Assembly: GCF_011044495.1 (NCBI RefSeq)
Contig: NZ_CP049143.1
Location: forward strand, 7,502,001 to 7,566,000
Origin: Roseimicrobium sp. ORNL1
GTDB lineage: Bacteria > Verrucomicrobiota > Verrucomicrobiia > Verrucomicrobiales > Verrucomicrobiaceae
DNA: 64,000 nucleotides
Direction: 5' to 3'
The translations under genes were made by a program, and so were the position numbers. Every line of letters begins with the position of its first letter. Within the stretch, counting starts at the first letter, position 1. The notes beneath the pieces are model-generated. The model had not been told where the DNA came from. It searched no databases and saw only the letters and a list, made by a program, of their open reading frames with translations. Below, one piece after another: positions 34,295 through 43,429 of this stretch.

Positions 34295-36550
34295 ATGGGA
34301 GATGTTACAAGCCGCTACCTGATCGTGTCCAACCGCCTGCCAATCACGGCGTTGGTGGAGGACGGAAAACTGGAGCTCAAGGCTTCCACGGGAGGCCTTG
34401 CGACCGCACTGAAGCAGGTGTTCGGCGACGAGAATGCCAAGTGGATCGGTTGGCCGGGAGAGACAGGCGGACTTTTACGCAAGGCCCGTGAGCAGCTCGA
34501 GGACAGCTTGGATGCAGCAGGCATGGTACCGGTCTATCTCGCGGCCAAGCAGGTGGAGCGTTTTTACGAAGGTTTCTCGAACGGCGTGCTCTGGCCACTC
34601 TTCCACTACCTGCTGGACACCGTGCGCTCCGATGCGGGTCGGGACTGGGAGGCCTATCGCGAAGTGAATGAGAAATTCGCGGAGGCAGTGGTGGCAGAAT
34701 ACAAACCCGGGGATCGAATCTGGGTGCAGGACTATCAACTCTGCCTGGTGCCGGGCATGCTGCGCAAGCGGTTGCCGCACGCCTCCATCGGCTTCTTCCT
34801 CCACATTCCCTTTCCTGCCTCCGGCGTGTTTCGCATTCTTCCCTGGAGGCGCGAGATCCTCCAGGGATTGCTTGGCGCGGACCTCATTGGCTTTCACACC
34901 TTCTCCTACGCACGGCAGTTTTCTTCCTGCCTGCTGCGCATCCTCGGGCTGGAGAGCAATGTGGATACGGTCACTCATGAAGGGCGGCTGGTGCGCATTG
35001 GCGCCTTTCCCATCAGCATCGATACCGAGCATTTTGAAAGTGCCTCGGCGCATCCCGAGGTGACCGCGAAGGCTGAGGAAATCCGCCACCATCATCCGGG
35101 CTGCAAGATCCTCGTGGGCGTGGATCGGCTGGACTACACGAAGGGTCTCAAACGCCGCGTGCTCGCCATTGAGCATCTTCTGGAAAAGCATCCTGAACTC
35201 GCCGGCAAGTTCAAGTTCATCCAGGCAGCGGTGCCCTCCCGTGCTGGCGTGGAGGCGTACAAGCAACTGCGCAAGCAGATCGATGAAACCGTGGGGCGCA
35301 TCAATGGACGCTTCTCCACCATCAGCTGGTCACCGGTGCAGTACCTCTACCGCGGACTGGACGGCCATGAACTGCTGGGTCTCTACCGAGCAGCTGATGT
35401 GATGCTGGTGACGCCTCTGCGCGACGGCATGAATCTGGTGGCCAAGGAATTCGTGGCCTGCCGTCATGACGATGATGGCGTGCTAGTGCTCAGCGAATTC
35501 GCCGGTGCCGCCTGGGAAATGGGAGAAGCCATCATTGTGAATCCCTACAATGAAGATGAGCTGGCCGATGCCATGCATCGAGCGCTCACCATGGAGGAGC
35601 CGGAGCGCCGCTTCCGCATGCAGCGCCTGCGCAAGCGGGTGCGCGATTGGACAGTGCATGAATGGGTGCGCCAGTTTGATCAAGCCCTCACGCTGGTGAC
35701 GACGGAGAATGCCGCATGGCATCGCACCACATCCATCACGGAAGAAGTGCGCAAGCGCATCCATACCTCGAAGCGACTGGTACTGGTGCTCGACTATGAC
35801 GGCACGCTGGTGCCCTTCGCATCCACGCCTGAACTGGCCATTCCTGATCCTGCCTTGCTGGAGCTCCTGCAGAAACTCACCCGTCGTCCCGGCACGGAGG
35901 TGCATGTGGCCAGTGGGCGTGATCGCCACACATTGGAAAAATGGCTGGGCCACTTGAAGCTCGCGATTCACGCAGAGCATGGCTTCTGGAGCCGGGCCCG
36001 TGGTTCCACGGAATGGGCCGCCGCCGCCAAGGTCACCGAGGGCTGGCGCGAGAAGGCCCGTGCCATCATGGAAGAGTTTGCCGCTCGCACTCCGGGCGCA
36101 TTGGTGGAGGAGAAGACAGCCTCGCTCTGCTGGCATTTCCGCCGTTGTGAGCCGGTCTTCGCCAGCATGCAGGAGCGCGAACTACGACTGCACCTCGCGG
36201 AGCTCTTCCGCAATCACGCGGTCGAAGTCCTTCGTGGAAGCAAGATTGTGGAGTTGCGCCAGATCGGCGTGCACAAGGGTCTCATCCTCTCACGTCTGGA
36301 GTCCAGCCTGGAGGCGGACACCTGCCTCGTCGCCATCGGCGACGACACCACGGATGAGGACATGTTTGCCAATCTATCGGGGCAGGGCATCGGCATCCAC
36401 GTGGGCGCCAGACTCAGCCGCGCTCCCTTCCGGCTCGCGGATCCTACAGCGGTGCGGGGGTTCCTTGCGTCGCTGGTTTCTACCCCTCCGCTGGTCACTG
36501 GTTCCGCTTCCAGTAGGCGTGATCCGGCCATCGTCGCTGGCATTCCATGA
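34295..36550 (+). CDS. Bifunctional trehalose-6-phosphate synthase/phosphatase
   Basis: 751 aa. The N-terminal 475 aa are an OtsA-type GT20 synthase (YLIVSNRLP start, GWPGE donor loop, VGVDRLDYTKGL, then TPLRDGMNLVAKEFVAC), joining UDP- or ADP-glucose to glucose-6-phosphate. The C-terminal 250 aa are an OtsB HAD phosphatase with nucleophile Asp500 and Asp502 in LDYDGTLVPF and GDDTTDEDMF near the end. The fusion makes free trehalose, an osmolyte and stress protectant, in one polypeptide. Its 3' end overlaps the convergent TPR gene by 56 bp. Confidence 0.96.
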   Translation: MGDVTSRYLIVSNRLPITALVEDGKLELKASTGGLATALKQVFGDENAKWIGWPGETGGLLRKAREQLEDSLDAAGMVPVYLAAKQVERFYEGFSNGVLWPLFHYLLDTVRSDAGRDWEAYREVNEKFAEAVVAEYKPGDRIWVQDYQLCLVPGMLRKRLPHASIGFFLHIPFPASGVFRILPWRREILQGLLGADLIGFHTFSYARQFSSCLLRILGLESNVDTVTHEGRLVRIGAFPISIDTEHFESASAHPEVTAKAEEIRHHHPGCKILVGVDRLDYTKGLKRRVLAIEHLLEKHPELAGKFKFIQAAVPSRAGVEAYKQLRKQIDETVGRINGRFSTISWSPVQYLYRGLDGHELLGLYRAADVMLVTPLRDGMNLVAKEFVACRHDDDGVLVLSEFAGAAWEMGEAIIVNPYNEDELADAMHRALTMEEPERRFRMQRLRKRVRDWTVHEWVRQFDQALTLVTTENAAWHRTTSITEEVRKRIHTSKRLVLVLDYDGTLVPFASTPELAIPDPALLELLQKLTRRPGTEVHVASGRDRHTLEKWLGHLKLAIHAEHGFWSRARGSTEWAAAAKVTEGWREKARAIMEEFAARTPGALVEEKTASLCWHFRRCEPVFASMQERELRLHLAELFRNHAVEVLRGSKIVELRQIGVHKGLILSRLESSLEADTCLVAIGDDTTDEDMFANLSGQGIGIHVGARLSRAPFRLADPTAVRGFLASLVSTPPLVTGSASSRRDPAIVAGIP

Positions 36551-37178
36551 ATTTCTCACGGGCCGCCGGCTGATCTTCCAGATCAAAGAGGCACTCCATC
36601 AACTTGAAGTGTGGCAGAGGATTTTCATCCGTATCCGAGGCGGCAATGGATTGGAGAAAGTCCTCCTTGGCCTCTTCGACCAGACCCAAGTGAGCGTGGA
36701 TCAATCCCCGGTTGTCGAGCGCTTCGAAGAACTGGGGCACATACTCAACGGCTTCTCCGTACGCGGAGATCGCTTCCTGCAAGCGTCCTTGATCCGAATA
36801 CTCGATACCTCGACGATACGCGCCAAGCGCCGCCTGTACATGCTCTCCGCGAGCCATGGCAAGGTAAGTATGATACCCTTGCAGATCCTCCGCAGTCACA
36901 GGCTTGTTGCCGAGATGGACGGGACGCTCCGATTCAGGCTCATTTGGATCATCAGGAGACCCCGGGGCATGCCAGATGCCCACCTGCAAAGACCCCACCT
37001 CACTCAGCGTAGGCATCGTCGGGCTGGGTGTATAGAAGAGCATGTGATGAATGACCGTGGGCGGTTGCCCGTCCTCCGCTTCAATACGCTCGATCTTCAA
37101 CAGCTTGGTGACGGTGTAGCCACCCTCCGATTGGAAACAGTCAAGATCACCTTCTCTAGGTTCGCGTACTCCGGGCAT
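36495..37178 (-). CDS. TPR protein of unknown function
   Basis: 227 aa. The first 110 aa have no recognisable domain. About 125-215 hold two to three TPR units (AYRRGIEYSDQGRLQEAISAYGEAVEYVP and EALDNRGLIHAHLGLVEEAKEDF). There is no signal peptide. The frame is open to 37232; I prefer the ATG at 37178. Its last 56 bp overlap the 3' end of the trehalose gene on the other strand. It follows the ABC permease gene by 60 bp and may be part of that run. Confidence 0.75.
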   Translation of the reverse strand: MPGVREPREGDLDCFQSEGGYTVTKLLKIERIEAEDGQPPTVIHHMLFYTPSPTMPTLSEVGSLQVGIWHAPGSPDDPNEPESERPVHLGNKPVTAEDLQGYHTYLAMARGEHVQAALGAYRRGIEYSDQGRLQEAISAYGEAVEYVPQFFEALDNRGLIHAHLGLVEEAKEDFLQSIAASDTDENPLPHFKLMECLFDLEDQPAAREKFMECQRRWPDHAYWKRNQ

Positions 37179-37238
37179 AAAAATGTAGCAGTGACGTTCC
37201 AGCAACCTTGCAGAAAAACTCCGGCGCCACAAGTGCCG

Positions 37239-38084
37239 TTATGATTTCAAATCCCGGCTCTCAAAGATCGCCGAGCCCAGCACGAAGAGCGTCAGGCTCG
37301 CGCCACCCAGCACGGCGTAGTTCCGCAGGATGGTGACCCATGGAATATTCTCCATGAGTACCATGCGCCAGGTAGCCATGTAGTGGGTGAGCAGGTACTC
37401 CTTGTAATTATCCATGATGCGCGACTCATGGAGAATGGTATCCACCAGCAGATAGGCCATCGCGGTGATGGTGGCGGTGGCCGGCTTGATGCGGAAGCAC
37501 GACATGAAGAACGCGACGCTGCCCACGCCCATCATGCTCATGGAAAGGAACACGCTCGACAACGCATAGCGACGCAAGCCCGCCTCCCAGTCGAACAACA
37601 CGAACGTCGCCTGTTCCGGTGAGAACACAAACATGCCTCCACCCCAGCCGCGCAGCGCCATGCCGAGAAGGAAAATCGTCCAGACCAGGAACTGGATGAG
37701 CACAAAGCAGAACACCACACAGCTCATGTATTTCAGCACCAGCAGTCGCAACCGGGTGATGGGTCGGGCAAGCACGAGACGCAGGTTCCCATCTTCACTT
37801 TCCTTCGCAATCACATCACCCGCCACCAGGGTGACAAACACGGATGCCAGCAGGAGACTGAGAGCCAGCACGATGAAGCCCAGCGTCAGCGCGGAGTAGT
37901 AGGTCTCAAACGATTCCCCGCGTCCCTGGATCAGCTTGCGCAGCCATTTCTCAGGACCATTGCGCTGGAGGAACCAGAAGATCACGATCTCCAGCACGAG
38001 GAAGGCGCCAAAGCCGAGGTACGTGCGCTTGCGCGCGAGCATCTTGTGCACCTCAGCGCGCCATTGGGTGAAGAAGAGCGTCAT
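37239..38084 (-). CDS. ABC-2 type transporter permease
   Basis: 281 aa with about six membrane helices (near 20-40, 65-95, 115-145, 170-195, 200-220 and 245-270) and the ABC2_membrane pattern of an integral exporter subunit. Its start overlaps the stop of the ATPase gene (ATGA), so the two subunits are translated together. Two copies of each would form the exporter. The substrate cannot be inferred; such systems carry drugs, lipids, copper or glycan precursors. Confidence 0.88.
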   Translation of the reverse strand: MTLFFTQWRAEVHKMLARKRTYLGFGAFLVLEIVIFWFLQRNGPEKWLRKLIQGRGESFETYYSALTLGFIVLALSLLLASVFVTLVAGDVIAKESEDGNLRLVLARPITRLRLLVLKYMSCVVFCFVLIQFLVWTIFLLGMALRGWGGGMFVFSPEQATFVLFDWEAGLRRYALSSVFLSMSMMGVGSVAFFMSCFRIKPATATITAMAYLLVDTILHESRIMDNYKEYLLTHYMATWRMVLMENIPWVTILRNYAVLGGASLTLFVLGSAIFESRDLKS

Positions 38085-39007
38085 GGGTGGTGAGCAGGAA
38101 CAGGGCGGGAGTTGGTGAGTTCGAGATACACATCCTCCAGGGTCTTGTAGTGCGGCGCCCAGGAGTCCACCCGCACGCCGGCATGCACCAGCTTGGCCAC
38201 AAGATCGGCGCCGCTGAGCTTTCCATTCAACAACACCTTTCCGTCAGAAGTGAGGTGCAAGTGCTCAGCATCGAGCGTGCGCTGCGCGAGTTCCATGTCC
38301 GGTGTCTGAAGTTGGTAGGTGGGCAGGTCATCCGCGGACCGTTTCACGGCGCCTTCATATACCTTGGTGCCTTCCTTGAGAATCACACACCGATCACACA
38401 TCTGCTCGACCTCGCCGAGGAGGTGTGAGTTCAGCAGGATGGTGAGCCCGTGATCCTCACGCAGCTTCAGAACGGAGGAACGAAATTCATGGATGCCCTC
38501 GGGATCCAATCCATCCGTGGGCTCATCCAGCAGCAGCACCTTTGGCATCGGGAGGAGGGCCTGCGCGAGGGCCAGGCGCTGCCGCATGCCGTGGCTGTAG
38601 GTCTGGACTTTCGAATGCACGCGCTGGCTGAGCCTCACCACTTCCAGCACGCGCTTCACTTCCTTATCGTCCCACCAGCCGCTGAAGGCACACAGGGTGC
38701 GCAGATTTTGCCAGCCGGTCATATACTCATAAAACGACGGCGCTTCGAAGATGGCGCCCACGTTGCGAAGGGCTCTTGCGCGATCCTTCTGCACACTGTG
38801 GCCGGCCACGATCACTTCGCCGGCATCGGGGCGCACCATCCCGAGCATGATGCCGAGCACGGTGCTCTTGCCCGCGCCGTTGTGGCCGAGAAGGCCACAG
38901 ATCTCACCTTCGTTCACAGCGAAGTTCACGTCCGACAGCGCCGGCCGGCCGCGGGTGAAGTATTTGGTGAGGGAATTGGCGGATATCATCGGGAGACCGT
39001 TCGTCAC
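38081..39007 (-). CDS. ABC transporter ATP-binding subunit
   Basis: 308 aa. Walker A GHNGAGKST, the signature SHGMRQRLALAQALL and Walker B KVLLLDEPTDGLDPEG are all present, followed by a C-terminal extension of about 80 aa common in CcmA/DrrA-type exporters. A clear ribosome-binding site, AAAGGAG at 39015-39021, stands 7 bp before a GTG at 39007, which I take as the start; the first ATG is at 38989. The upstream pseudopilin gene ends within this ribosome-binding site, so the genes are coupled. Confidence 0.92.
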   Translation of the reverse strand: MTNGLPMISANSLTKYFTRGRPALSDVNFAVNEGEICGLLGHNGAGKSTVLGIMLGMVRPDAGEVIVAGHSVQKDRARALRNVGAIFEAPSFYEYMTGWQNLRTLCAFSGWWDDKEVKRVLEVVRLSQRVHSKVQTYSHGMRQRLALAQALLPMPKVLLLDEPTDGLDPEGIHEFRSSVLKLREDHGLTILLNSHLLGEVEQMCDRCVILKEGTKVYEGAVKRSADDLPTYQLQTPDMELAQRTLDAEHLHLTSDGKVLLNGKLSGADLVAKLVHAGVRVDSWAPHYKTLEDVYLELTNSRPVPAHHP

Positions 39008-39019
39008 TCGCACACTCCT

Positions 39020-39571
39020 TTATTCGTCCACGACGAACTGAATCTCTCGCGCCACGTGCCCATCCGCATAGAGGATGTTCACTTCCACCTCGCGATACTT
39101 GTGGAAGTTCTCCTTGTCGCTGATCACCGGGATGCGTGAGCCGTCCTTGATGATGCCCATCATGCTCAGGCTGGCGGTGTGCTGGCCATTGAGAAGGTTG
39201 TTCCACACATAACTGGTGCCGGTCTTCTCGTAGAAGTGTTTGTTGTCCGCAGGACAGCGGAAGGCATCCCGATCCTGGACATACTCGGAGAGGGTGTTGT
39301 CGATCGCCGCTTCTTCCTCATCCTTGTTCTCGCGGGCAACGACCAGGGTGGGCATCACGTTGTTGTTATCTGTGAGATACATCTGGAGCGCATTGCCGAT
39401 GCCGCGCAGGTGGCCCATGCACTGCGAGGCGCGGGCACTGTGCACCACGCGGTTGGTAGCCGGGATGGCAATGGATACCAGCACGGCGATGATGCAGATC
39501 GTCACCAGGAGCTCGATGAGCGTGAATGCTCCGGGGCATTTGCGCTGGCAGGCTGGAGCGGTGGAGTTCAT
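39020..39571 (-). CDS. Type II secretion/pilus-like pseudopilin
   Basis: 183 aa. A short positively charged leader with the prepilin site GA|FTLIELLVT (cleavage after Ala15) is followed by a hydrophobic helix (16-38) and a globular domain. This is the verrucomicrobial pseudopilin type with the N-methylation helix and a C-terminal ILYADGHV motif typical of the DUF1559/H-X9-DG family. No pilus or secretion machinery genes are near, so it must use a shared apparatus encoded elsewhere. It begins 23 bp after the 203-aa gene. Confidence 0.88.
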   Translation of the reverse strand: MNSTAPACQRKCPGAFTLIELLVTICIIAVLVSIAIPATNRVVHSARASQCMGHLRGIGNALQMYLTDNNNVMPTLVVARENKDEEEAAIDNTLSEYVQDRDAFRCPADNKHFYEKTGTSYVWNNLLNGQHTASLSMMGIIKDGSRIPVISDKENFHKYREVEVNILYADGHVAREIQFVVDE

Positions 39572-39594
39572 GCCGTGGTGGTTGCTGGGTCCGT

Positions 39595-40206
39595 CTAACG
39601 ATGGCGTGGCATGCCATTGATGCGCTGCTGCATTTCCTCCATCAGCGGGGCGAGGTCCATCTTCGTCTCGGCACTGGCTTCCTCGTAGTAGGCACCGAGG
39701 CCCTTATCCACCACCTGCTGGAACACCTTTTCATCACGCTCCTGCAGGCGCTCCATGTTCTGGCCTTCCACCTGGTTGCGCTGCATGTCCTTGCGCGCCT
39801 GTTCCACGATCTTCTGGCGTTCTTCGCGCGACATCTGGTTGAAGGCCTTCATCACGCTCTTGAAGTGCTGCTCCACTGTCGACTTCATGAAGTAGCCCTT
39901 CTCCTCATCCGTGAGGGATTCCATGAAGCGGCGGCGCTTCTCCTGATCGCCATCCACCTCTCGCATGTCGCGGCGCTGGTCGAAGTCGAGCAGGTTCACC
40001 TGGGTGATGACCTTGTCGAGATGCTCCTTCCGCTGGGCCTCGCTGAGTTCGGCATTCTCATCCAGCAGCCACGGCGCATTGGACATGGCATCCAGCACCT
40101 TCTCGGGGGTGGTGGTGTGCTTGTCGGTCAGGCTCATGATCCCGGCGACGGCTCCCCAGATGGCCGCCAGGGCGCCGAACGCGATGAGGAGGATTCTGCT
40201 GTTCAT
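39595..40206 (-). CDS. Membrane-anchored charged helical protein of unknown function
   Basis: 203 aa. One N-terminal membrane helix (about 5-25) is followed by a long soluble region rich in Glu, Arg, Lys and Gln that should be mostly helical (KIVEQARKDMQRNQVEGQNMERLQERDEKVFQ). No family recognised. The composition resembles periplasmic chaperones and Spy-like proteins, but no motif proves that. It is followed closely by the pseudopilin gene and lies 100 bp after murJ, in the same run. Confidence 0.72.
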   Translation of the reverse strand: MNSRILLIAFGALAAIWGAVAGIMSLTDKHTTTPEKVLDAMSNAPWLLDENAELSEAQRKEHLDKVITQVNLLDFDQRRDMREVDGDQEKRRRFMESLTDEEKGYFMKSTVEQHFKSVMKAFNQMSREERQKIVEQARKDMQRNQVEGQNMERLQERDEKVFQQVVDKGLGAYYEEASAETKMDLAPLMEEMQQRINGMPRHR

Positions 40207-40306
40207 GGCGGAATGAAAAAGTCATGCACGCAAGCCGGCACCCATCGTCACAGACCCGGCTCCGGCGAGCAATCACAATCACCGTGTCCCACTCAGGGCT
40301 TCAGGT

Positions 40307-41971
40307 TCACTTCCGCCCGAGTTTACGCCTGAGAATCGCACCAAATTCCGCCACTTCCTCATTTTTCAGCAATGCGTTCATGCCGAAGTAGACGACCGCA
40401 GCCCCCCCGATGGTTACACCGAGATAGAGAACTCGCAGAACGAGGGCCTTTTCCGTGAAATGGTCGAGCAGGGTCTTGTTGCCAAGCCAGCACACCGCGC
40501 CCATGCAAATGACCGCGATGAGCAGCTTGCCCAAGTTCACCGCCAGTCCCCGGGTATCCAGTCCACCGGCGATCTGACGCATGGCGTAGAAGAGGAGGCT
40601 GAAATTCACAAAGGCGGACACGCTCGTGGAAAGCGCCAGATACTCATGGCCGAGCTTCAGCCAGAAGACGGTGATGGTGTTCATGGTCGCGCTGACGACC
40701 ACGGCGATGAGGCTCATGACGAGCGGCACAAAGCGCCTGTCAATCGCATAGAAGGCGGGCTGGATGACCTTGATGCTGGAGAAGAACACCAGGCCCCACG
40801 AATAGCTCTGCAGGGCGATGGCCGCCATGTGGGTGTCTTCCGCGGTGTAGCGGCCACGCTGGAAAATGAGCGCAATGATGGGCTCCCCGAGGATGGCCAG
40901 GCCCACGGCTGCCGGGAGCGTCATCAGAAACACGAGCTTCAGGGCGCGCCCCAGCATGTGCTTGAAGGCAGGGGTGATCCCCTCCGTGGCCAGTCGGGAC
41001 ATGGCGGGCACCGTGACCGTCGCCACCGCGACGCCAAAGAGACCCAGCGGAAGCTGCACCAGACGGAATGCCTGACCGAGCCAGGTCACCGGACCGTCCT
41101 TCACCACCAGGCAGGAGGCGAAGATGCTGCTGAGCATCACATTGATCTGCACCGCACTGCCGGAGAGCACCGCCGGCCACATCAGGCTCAGCACCTTGCT
41201 CACGCCGCTGTCCCTCCAGCCGAAGTCGGGGCGGAATTTGAAGCCCACCTTCCGCAGCGAGGGGAGCTGCACGAGGAGCTGCAACAGACCCCCCGCCAGG
41301 GTGCCGACCGCGAAGCCAATCAGCGCATCCCGGCCGAACGTGGGGTCAATCCACCAGCCCACCACGCCGCCCACCACCATGGAGCCAATGTTGAAGAACG
41401 TGGACGACAGCGCGGGGATGCCGAAGACGCGCTTCGCATTCAGCATCGCCATCACCAGCGCTGCCAGGGACACCAGCAGGATGAAGGGATACATGATCTG
41501 CGCCAGATGGACCGTGTACTCGATCTTCTCCGGCGTCTCGGTGACCCAGCCCGGGCTCAGCAGGCGGATGATGAAAGGCGCCAGCAGAATGCCGAACACT
41601 GAAACGATCGACATGAAGACCGCGGCGAGCGTGAGCATCTTCCGCGCGAGCTGCCAGGCGGACTCGTCACCCTCCGACTTCATCTTCTTCGAGAAGGTGG
41701 TGACGAAGGCCGTGGACAGCGCGCCTTCCGCAAAGAGATCGCGCAGCAGGTTCGGCGTGCGGAAGGCCTGGTTGAAGCAGTCGAGCCACTTGCGGTGTTC
41801 CCCGGCGAAGAGGGCCGCGAGCACCATCTCACGCACGAGGCCGAGGATGCGGCTGCTGAAGATGGCGATGGTGACGACGCCGAAGGCCTTCGTATTGACG
41901 CGTCCCTCAGATCCGGCGCTGGCCTGTGCGACTTCCTGTTTCGGGGGCTCTTCCTTCGTGACGTCGCTCAT
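40307..41971 (-). CDS. murJ: Lipid II flippase MurJ
   Basis: 554 aa with 13-14 membrane helices across the whole length, the MviN/MurJ layout in the MOP superfamily. Conserved segments include KAFGVVTIAIFSSRILGLVRE near the N-terminus and FNQAFRTPNLLRDLFAEGALSTAFV, which matches the MurJ signature around the essential arginines. It moves lipid-linked peptidoglycan precursors across the inner membrane. A hydrophilic cytoplasmic N-terminal tail of 25 aa is longer than usual. It starts 30 bp after the sua5 stop. Confidence 0.94.
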   Translation of the reverse strand: MSDVTKEEPPKQEVAQASAGSEGRVNTKAFGVVTIAIFSSRILGLVREMVLAALFAGEHRKWLDCFNQAFRTPNLLRDLFAEGALSTAFVTTFSKKMKSEGDESAWQLARKMLTLAAVFMSIVSVFGILLAPFIIRLLSPGWVTETPEKIEYTVHLAQIMYPFILLVSLAALVMAMLNAKRVFGIPALSSTFFNIGSMVVGGVVGWWIDPTFGRDALIGFAVGTLAGGLLQLLVQLPSLRKVGFKFRPDFGWRDSGVSKVLSLMWPAVLSGSAVQINVMLSSIFASCLVVKDGPVTWLGQAFRLVQLPLGLFGVAVATVTVPAMSRLATEGITPAFKHMLGRALKLVFLMTLPAAVGLAILGEPIIALIFQRGRYTAEDTHMAAIALQSYSWGLVFFSSIKVIQPAFYAIDRRFVPLVMSLIAVVVSATMNTITVFWLKLGHEYLALSTSVSAFVNFSLLFYAMRQIAGGLDTRGLAVNLGKLLIAVICMGAVCWLGNKTLLDHFTEKALVLRVLYLGVTIGGAAVVYFGMNALLKNEEVAEFGAILRRKLGRK

Positions 41972-42001
41972 GCTGGGGCTTTGGCAATTGACTCTAGGCG
42001 A

Positions 42002-43033
42002 TCACCGTTTCGCGGACGCGCGCCGCAGGCGGTCCATCACGGCAAGGCCCACTCCCTGGGTGGGCACAGGTTCGGCAATGATTTCGTCGGCGCCCACTTT
42101 GTCCAGCTCGCGCAGCGCATAGAAAAGGCGCACGGCGGCCTCTACCAGCTTGCCCTTGCCGGGGCTCAGGACGTGCACACCCTTCCACTCGGTGAGGTCG
42201 GCGTAGCCGTCGTCGGCATCGCCGCGGTAACTCAGCAGGGCATACGTCTTGCCTTCTTCGGGGATGAAATCCTCCGGTGACTCCAGCAGGCGCAGCGGGG
42301 TACGCGGAGCGTAGTGGCTCTCCAGCAGTCCGGGAGCTTCAGGCTTGTTCTCCTGCTTCAGGTTCTTCAGCAGCACCACCACGCCGTACGGCTTCAGGTC
42401 GTCCTGGGTGATGGGACCCGGGCGCATGATGATGATGCGCGGCTTCGGCGAAGCCGCCTCGATCTTCACGATGGTGCTCTCCACCCCGTGGAGCGAAGCG
42501 CCGTCATCGAGGATGAGGGGGATGCGACCGTCCAGCTCCGCCTTCACCGCCGCGGCGGAGGTGGGGGAAATGGAGCCAAATTTGTTCGCGCTCGGCGCCG
42601 CGAGGGGGCGGTCAAAGGTGCGCGCGACCTTGTTGAACACGCGGTTCATGCTGGCCCGCACCGCCACCGTGGGCATGCCGGCGGTCACGATGTCCGGCAC
42701 ACAGGCCTTCTTGGGCAGGATCATCGTCAGCGGTCCCGGCCAGAATTTTTCCGCCAGCTTCTTCACCACCGGCAGGATGTCCTCCGGCACGTCCGCCACG
42801 TCTTCCAGGTCCTTTTTATGCGGCAGGTGGACGATGAGCGGGTCGAACGACGGCCGCTCTTTTACTTCGAAAATCTTCGCTACTGCGTTGGCGTTCAACG
42901 CATCAGCGGCCAATCCGTACACGGTTTCCGTGGGCAGGGCCACGACTTCGCCCGCTTGCAGCAGGTTCACCGCCTCCGCCACCGCCTGGACATAGGCTTG
43001 GGGATCGTCGGTGTTAAGGATGCGGGTGGTCAT
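42002..43033 (-). CDS. L-threonylcarbamoyladenylate synthase (Sua5 type)
   Basis: 343 aa. The YrdC domain fills about 1-205 (GEVVALPTETVYGLAADALN, RPSFDPLIVHL, then LAAPSANKFGSISPTS). A linker leads to the extra C-terminal Sua5 domain (about 240-343), so this is the long Sua5 form, not the short TsaC. It makes threonylcarbamoyl-AMP from threonine, bicarbonate and ATP for the t6A37 modification of tRNAs reading ANN codons. I placed the start at 43033; the frame is open to 43087 without homology. Confidence 0.94.
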   Translation of the reverse strand: MTTRILNTDDPQAYVQAVAEAVNLLQAGEVVALPTETVYGLAADALNANAVAKIFEVKERPSFDPLIVHLPHKKDLEDVADVPEDILPVVKKLAEKFWPGPLTMILPKKACVPDIVTAGMPTVAVRASMNRVFNKVARTFDRPLAAPSANKFGSISPTSAAAVKAELDGRIPLILDDGASLHGVESTIVKIEAASPKPRIIIMRPGPITQDDLKPYGVVVLLKNLKQENKPEAPGLLESHYAPRTPLRLLESPEDFIPEEGKTYALLSYRGDADDGYADLTEWKGVHVLSPGKGKLVEAAVRLFYALRELDKVGADEIIAEPVPTQGVGLAVMDRLRRASAKR

Positions 43034-43171
43034 GGTGCCTGAGCGTGGGCGGGTGGATGGCAGGGGAAGGGGGAAAAACCACCACACGCGGGCGCGGACA
43101 GTGCGCTACAGGGGCGAGGGAGTCAAATGGGGGATGGAATTGCGGATCAGTCCCTGCATGTCGGGTTTGGG

Positions 43172-43365
43172 TGTCGGAGGCTCGGCAAAGGAGCGTGGAC
43201 ACTCTTGTCCGCCGTGCTGCAGTGGGGCGATTTCTATCGTGCGGATGCTGCGGATGACGCTTCTGAAGCAGCTGGTGGAATGCGGCCTTGCCTGCCAGAC
43301 AAAAGAAAGTGGTGCATCCGGGGAAGCGGACAAGAGTGTCCGCGCTCCTTTGAATGCCCGACACT
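43172..43365. repeat. Palindromic element with hairpin arms, AAAGGAG family
   Basis: This 396-bp gap (43034-43429) holds no gene. Arms 43187-43212 and 43326-43351 are inverted copies (AAAGGAGCG, then GGACACTCTTGTCC), and each arm folds into its own hairpin. Outer GTGTCGG marks lie about 15 bp outside the left arm and 12 bp outside the right. The plan parallels the TCAAGGAG elements at 27845 and 32692, but the sequence differs. Confidence 0.78.
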
Positions 43366-43429
43366 TCACCACAGGAATGAATGGTCCGGCGTTGCAAGGT
43401 TCCCTCATCCCATTCGGTTTAGTGGAGTG

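Noticed and set aside
40460-41602. 380-codon plus-strand open frame
   Set aside because: Antisense to murJ; extremely His/Glu/Arg-rich, as expected opposite membrane-protein codons.
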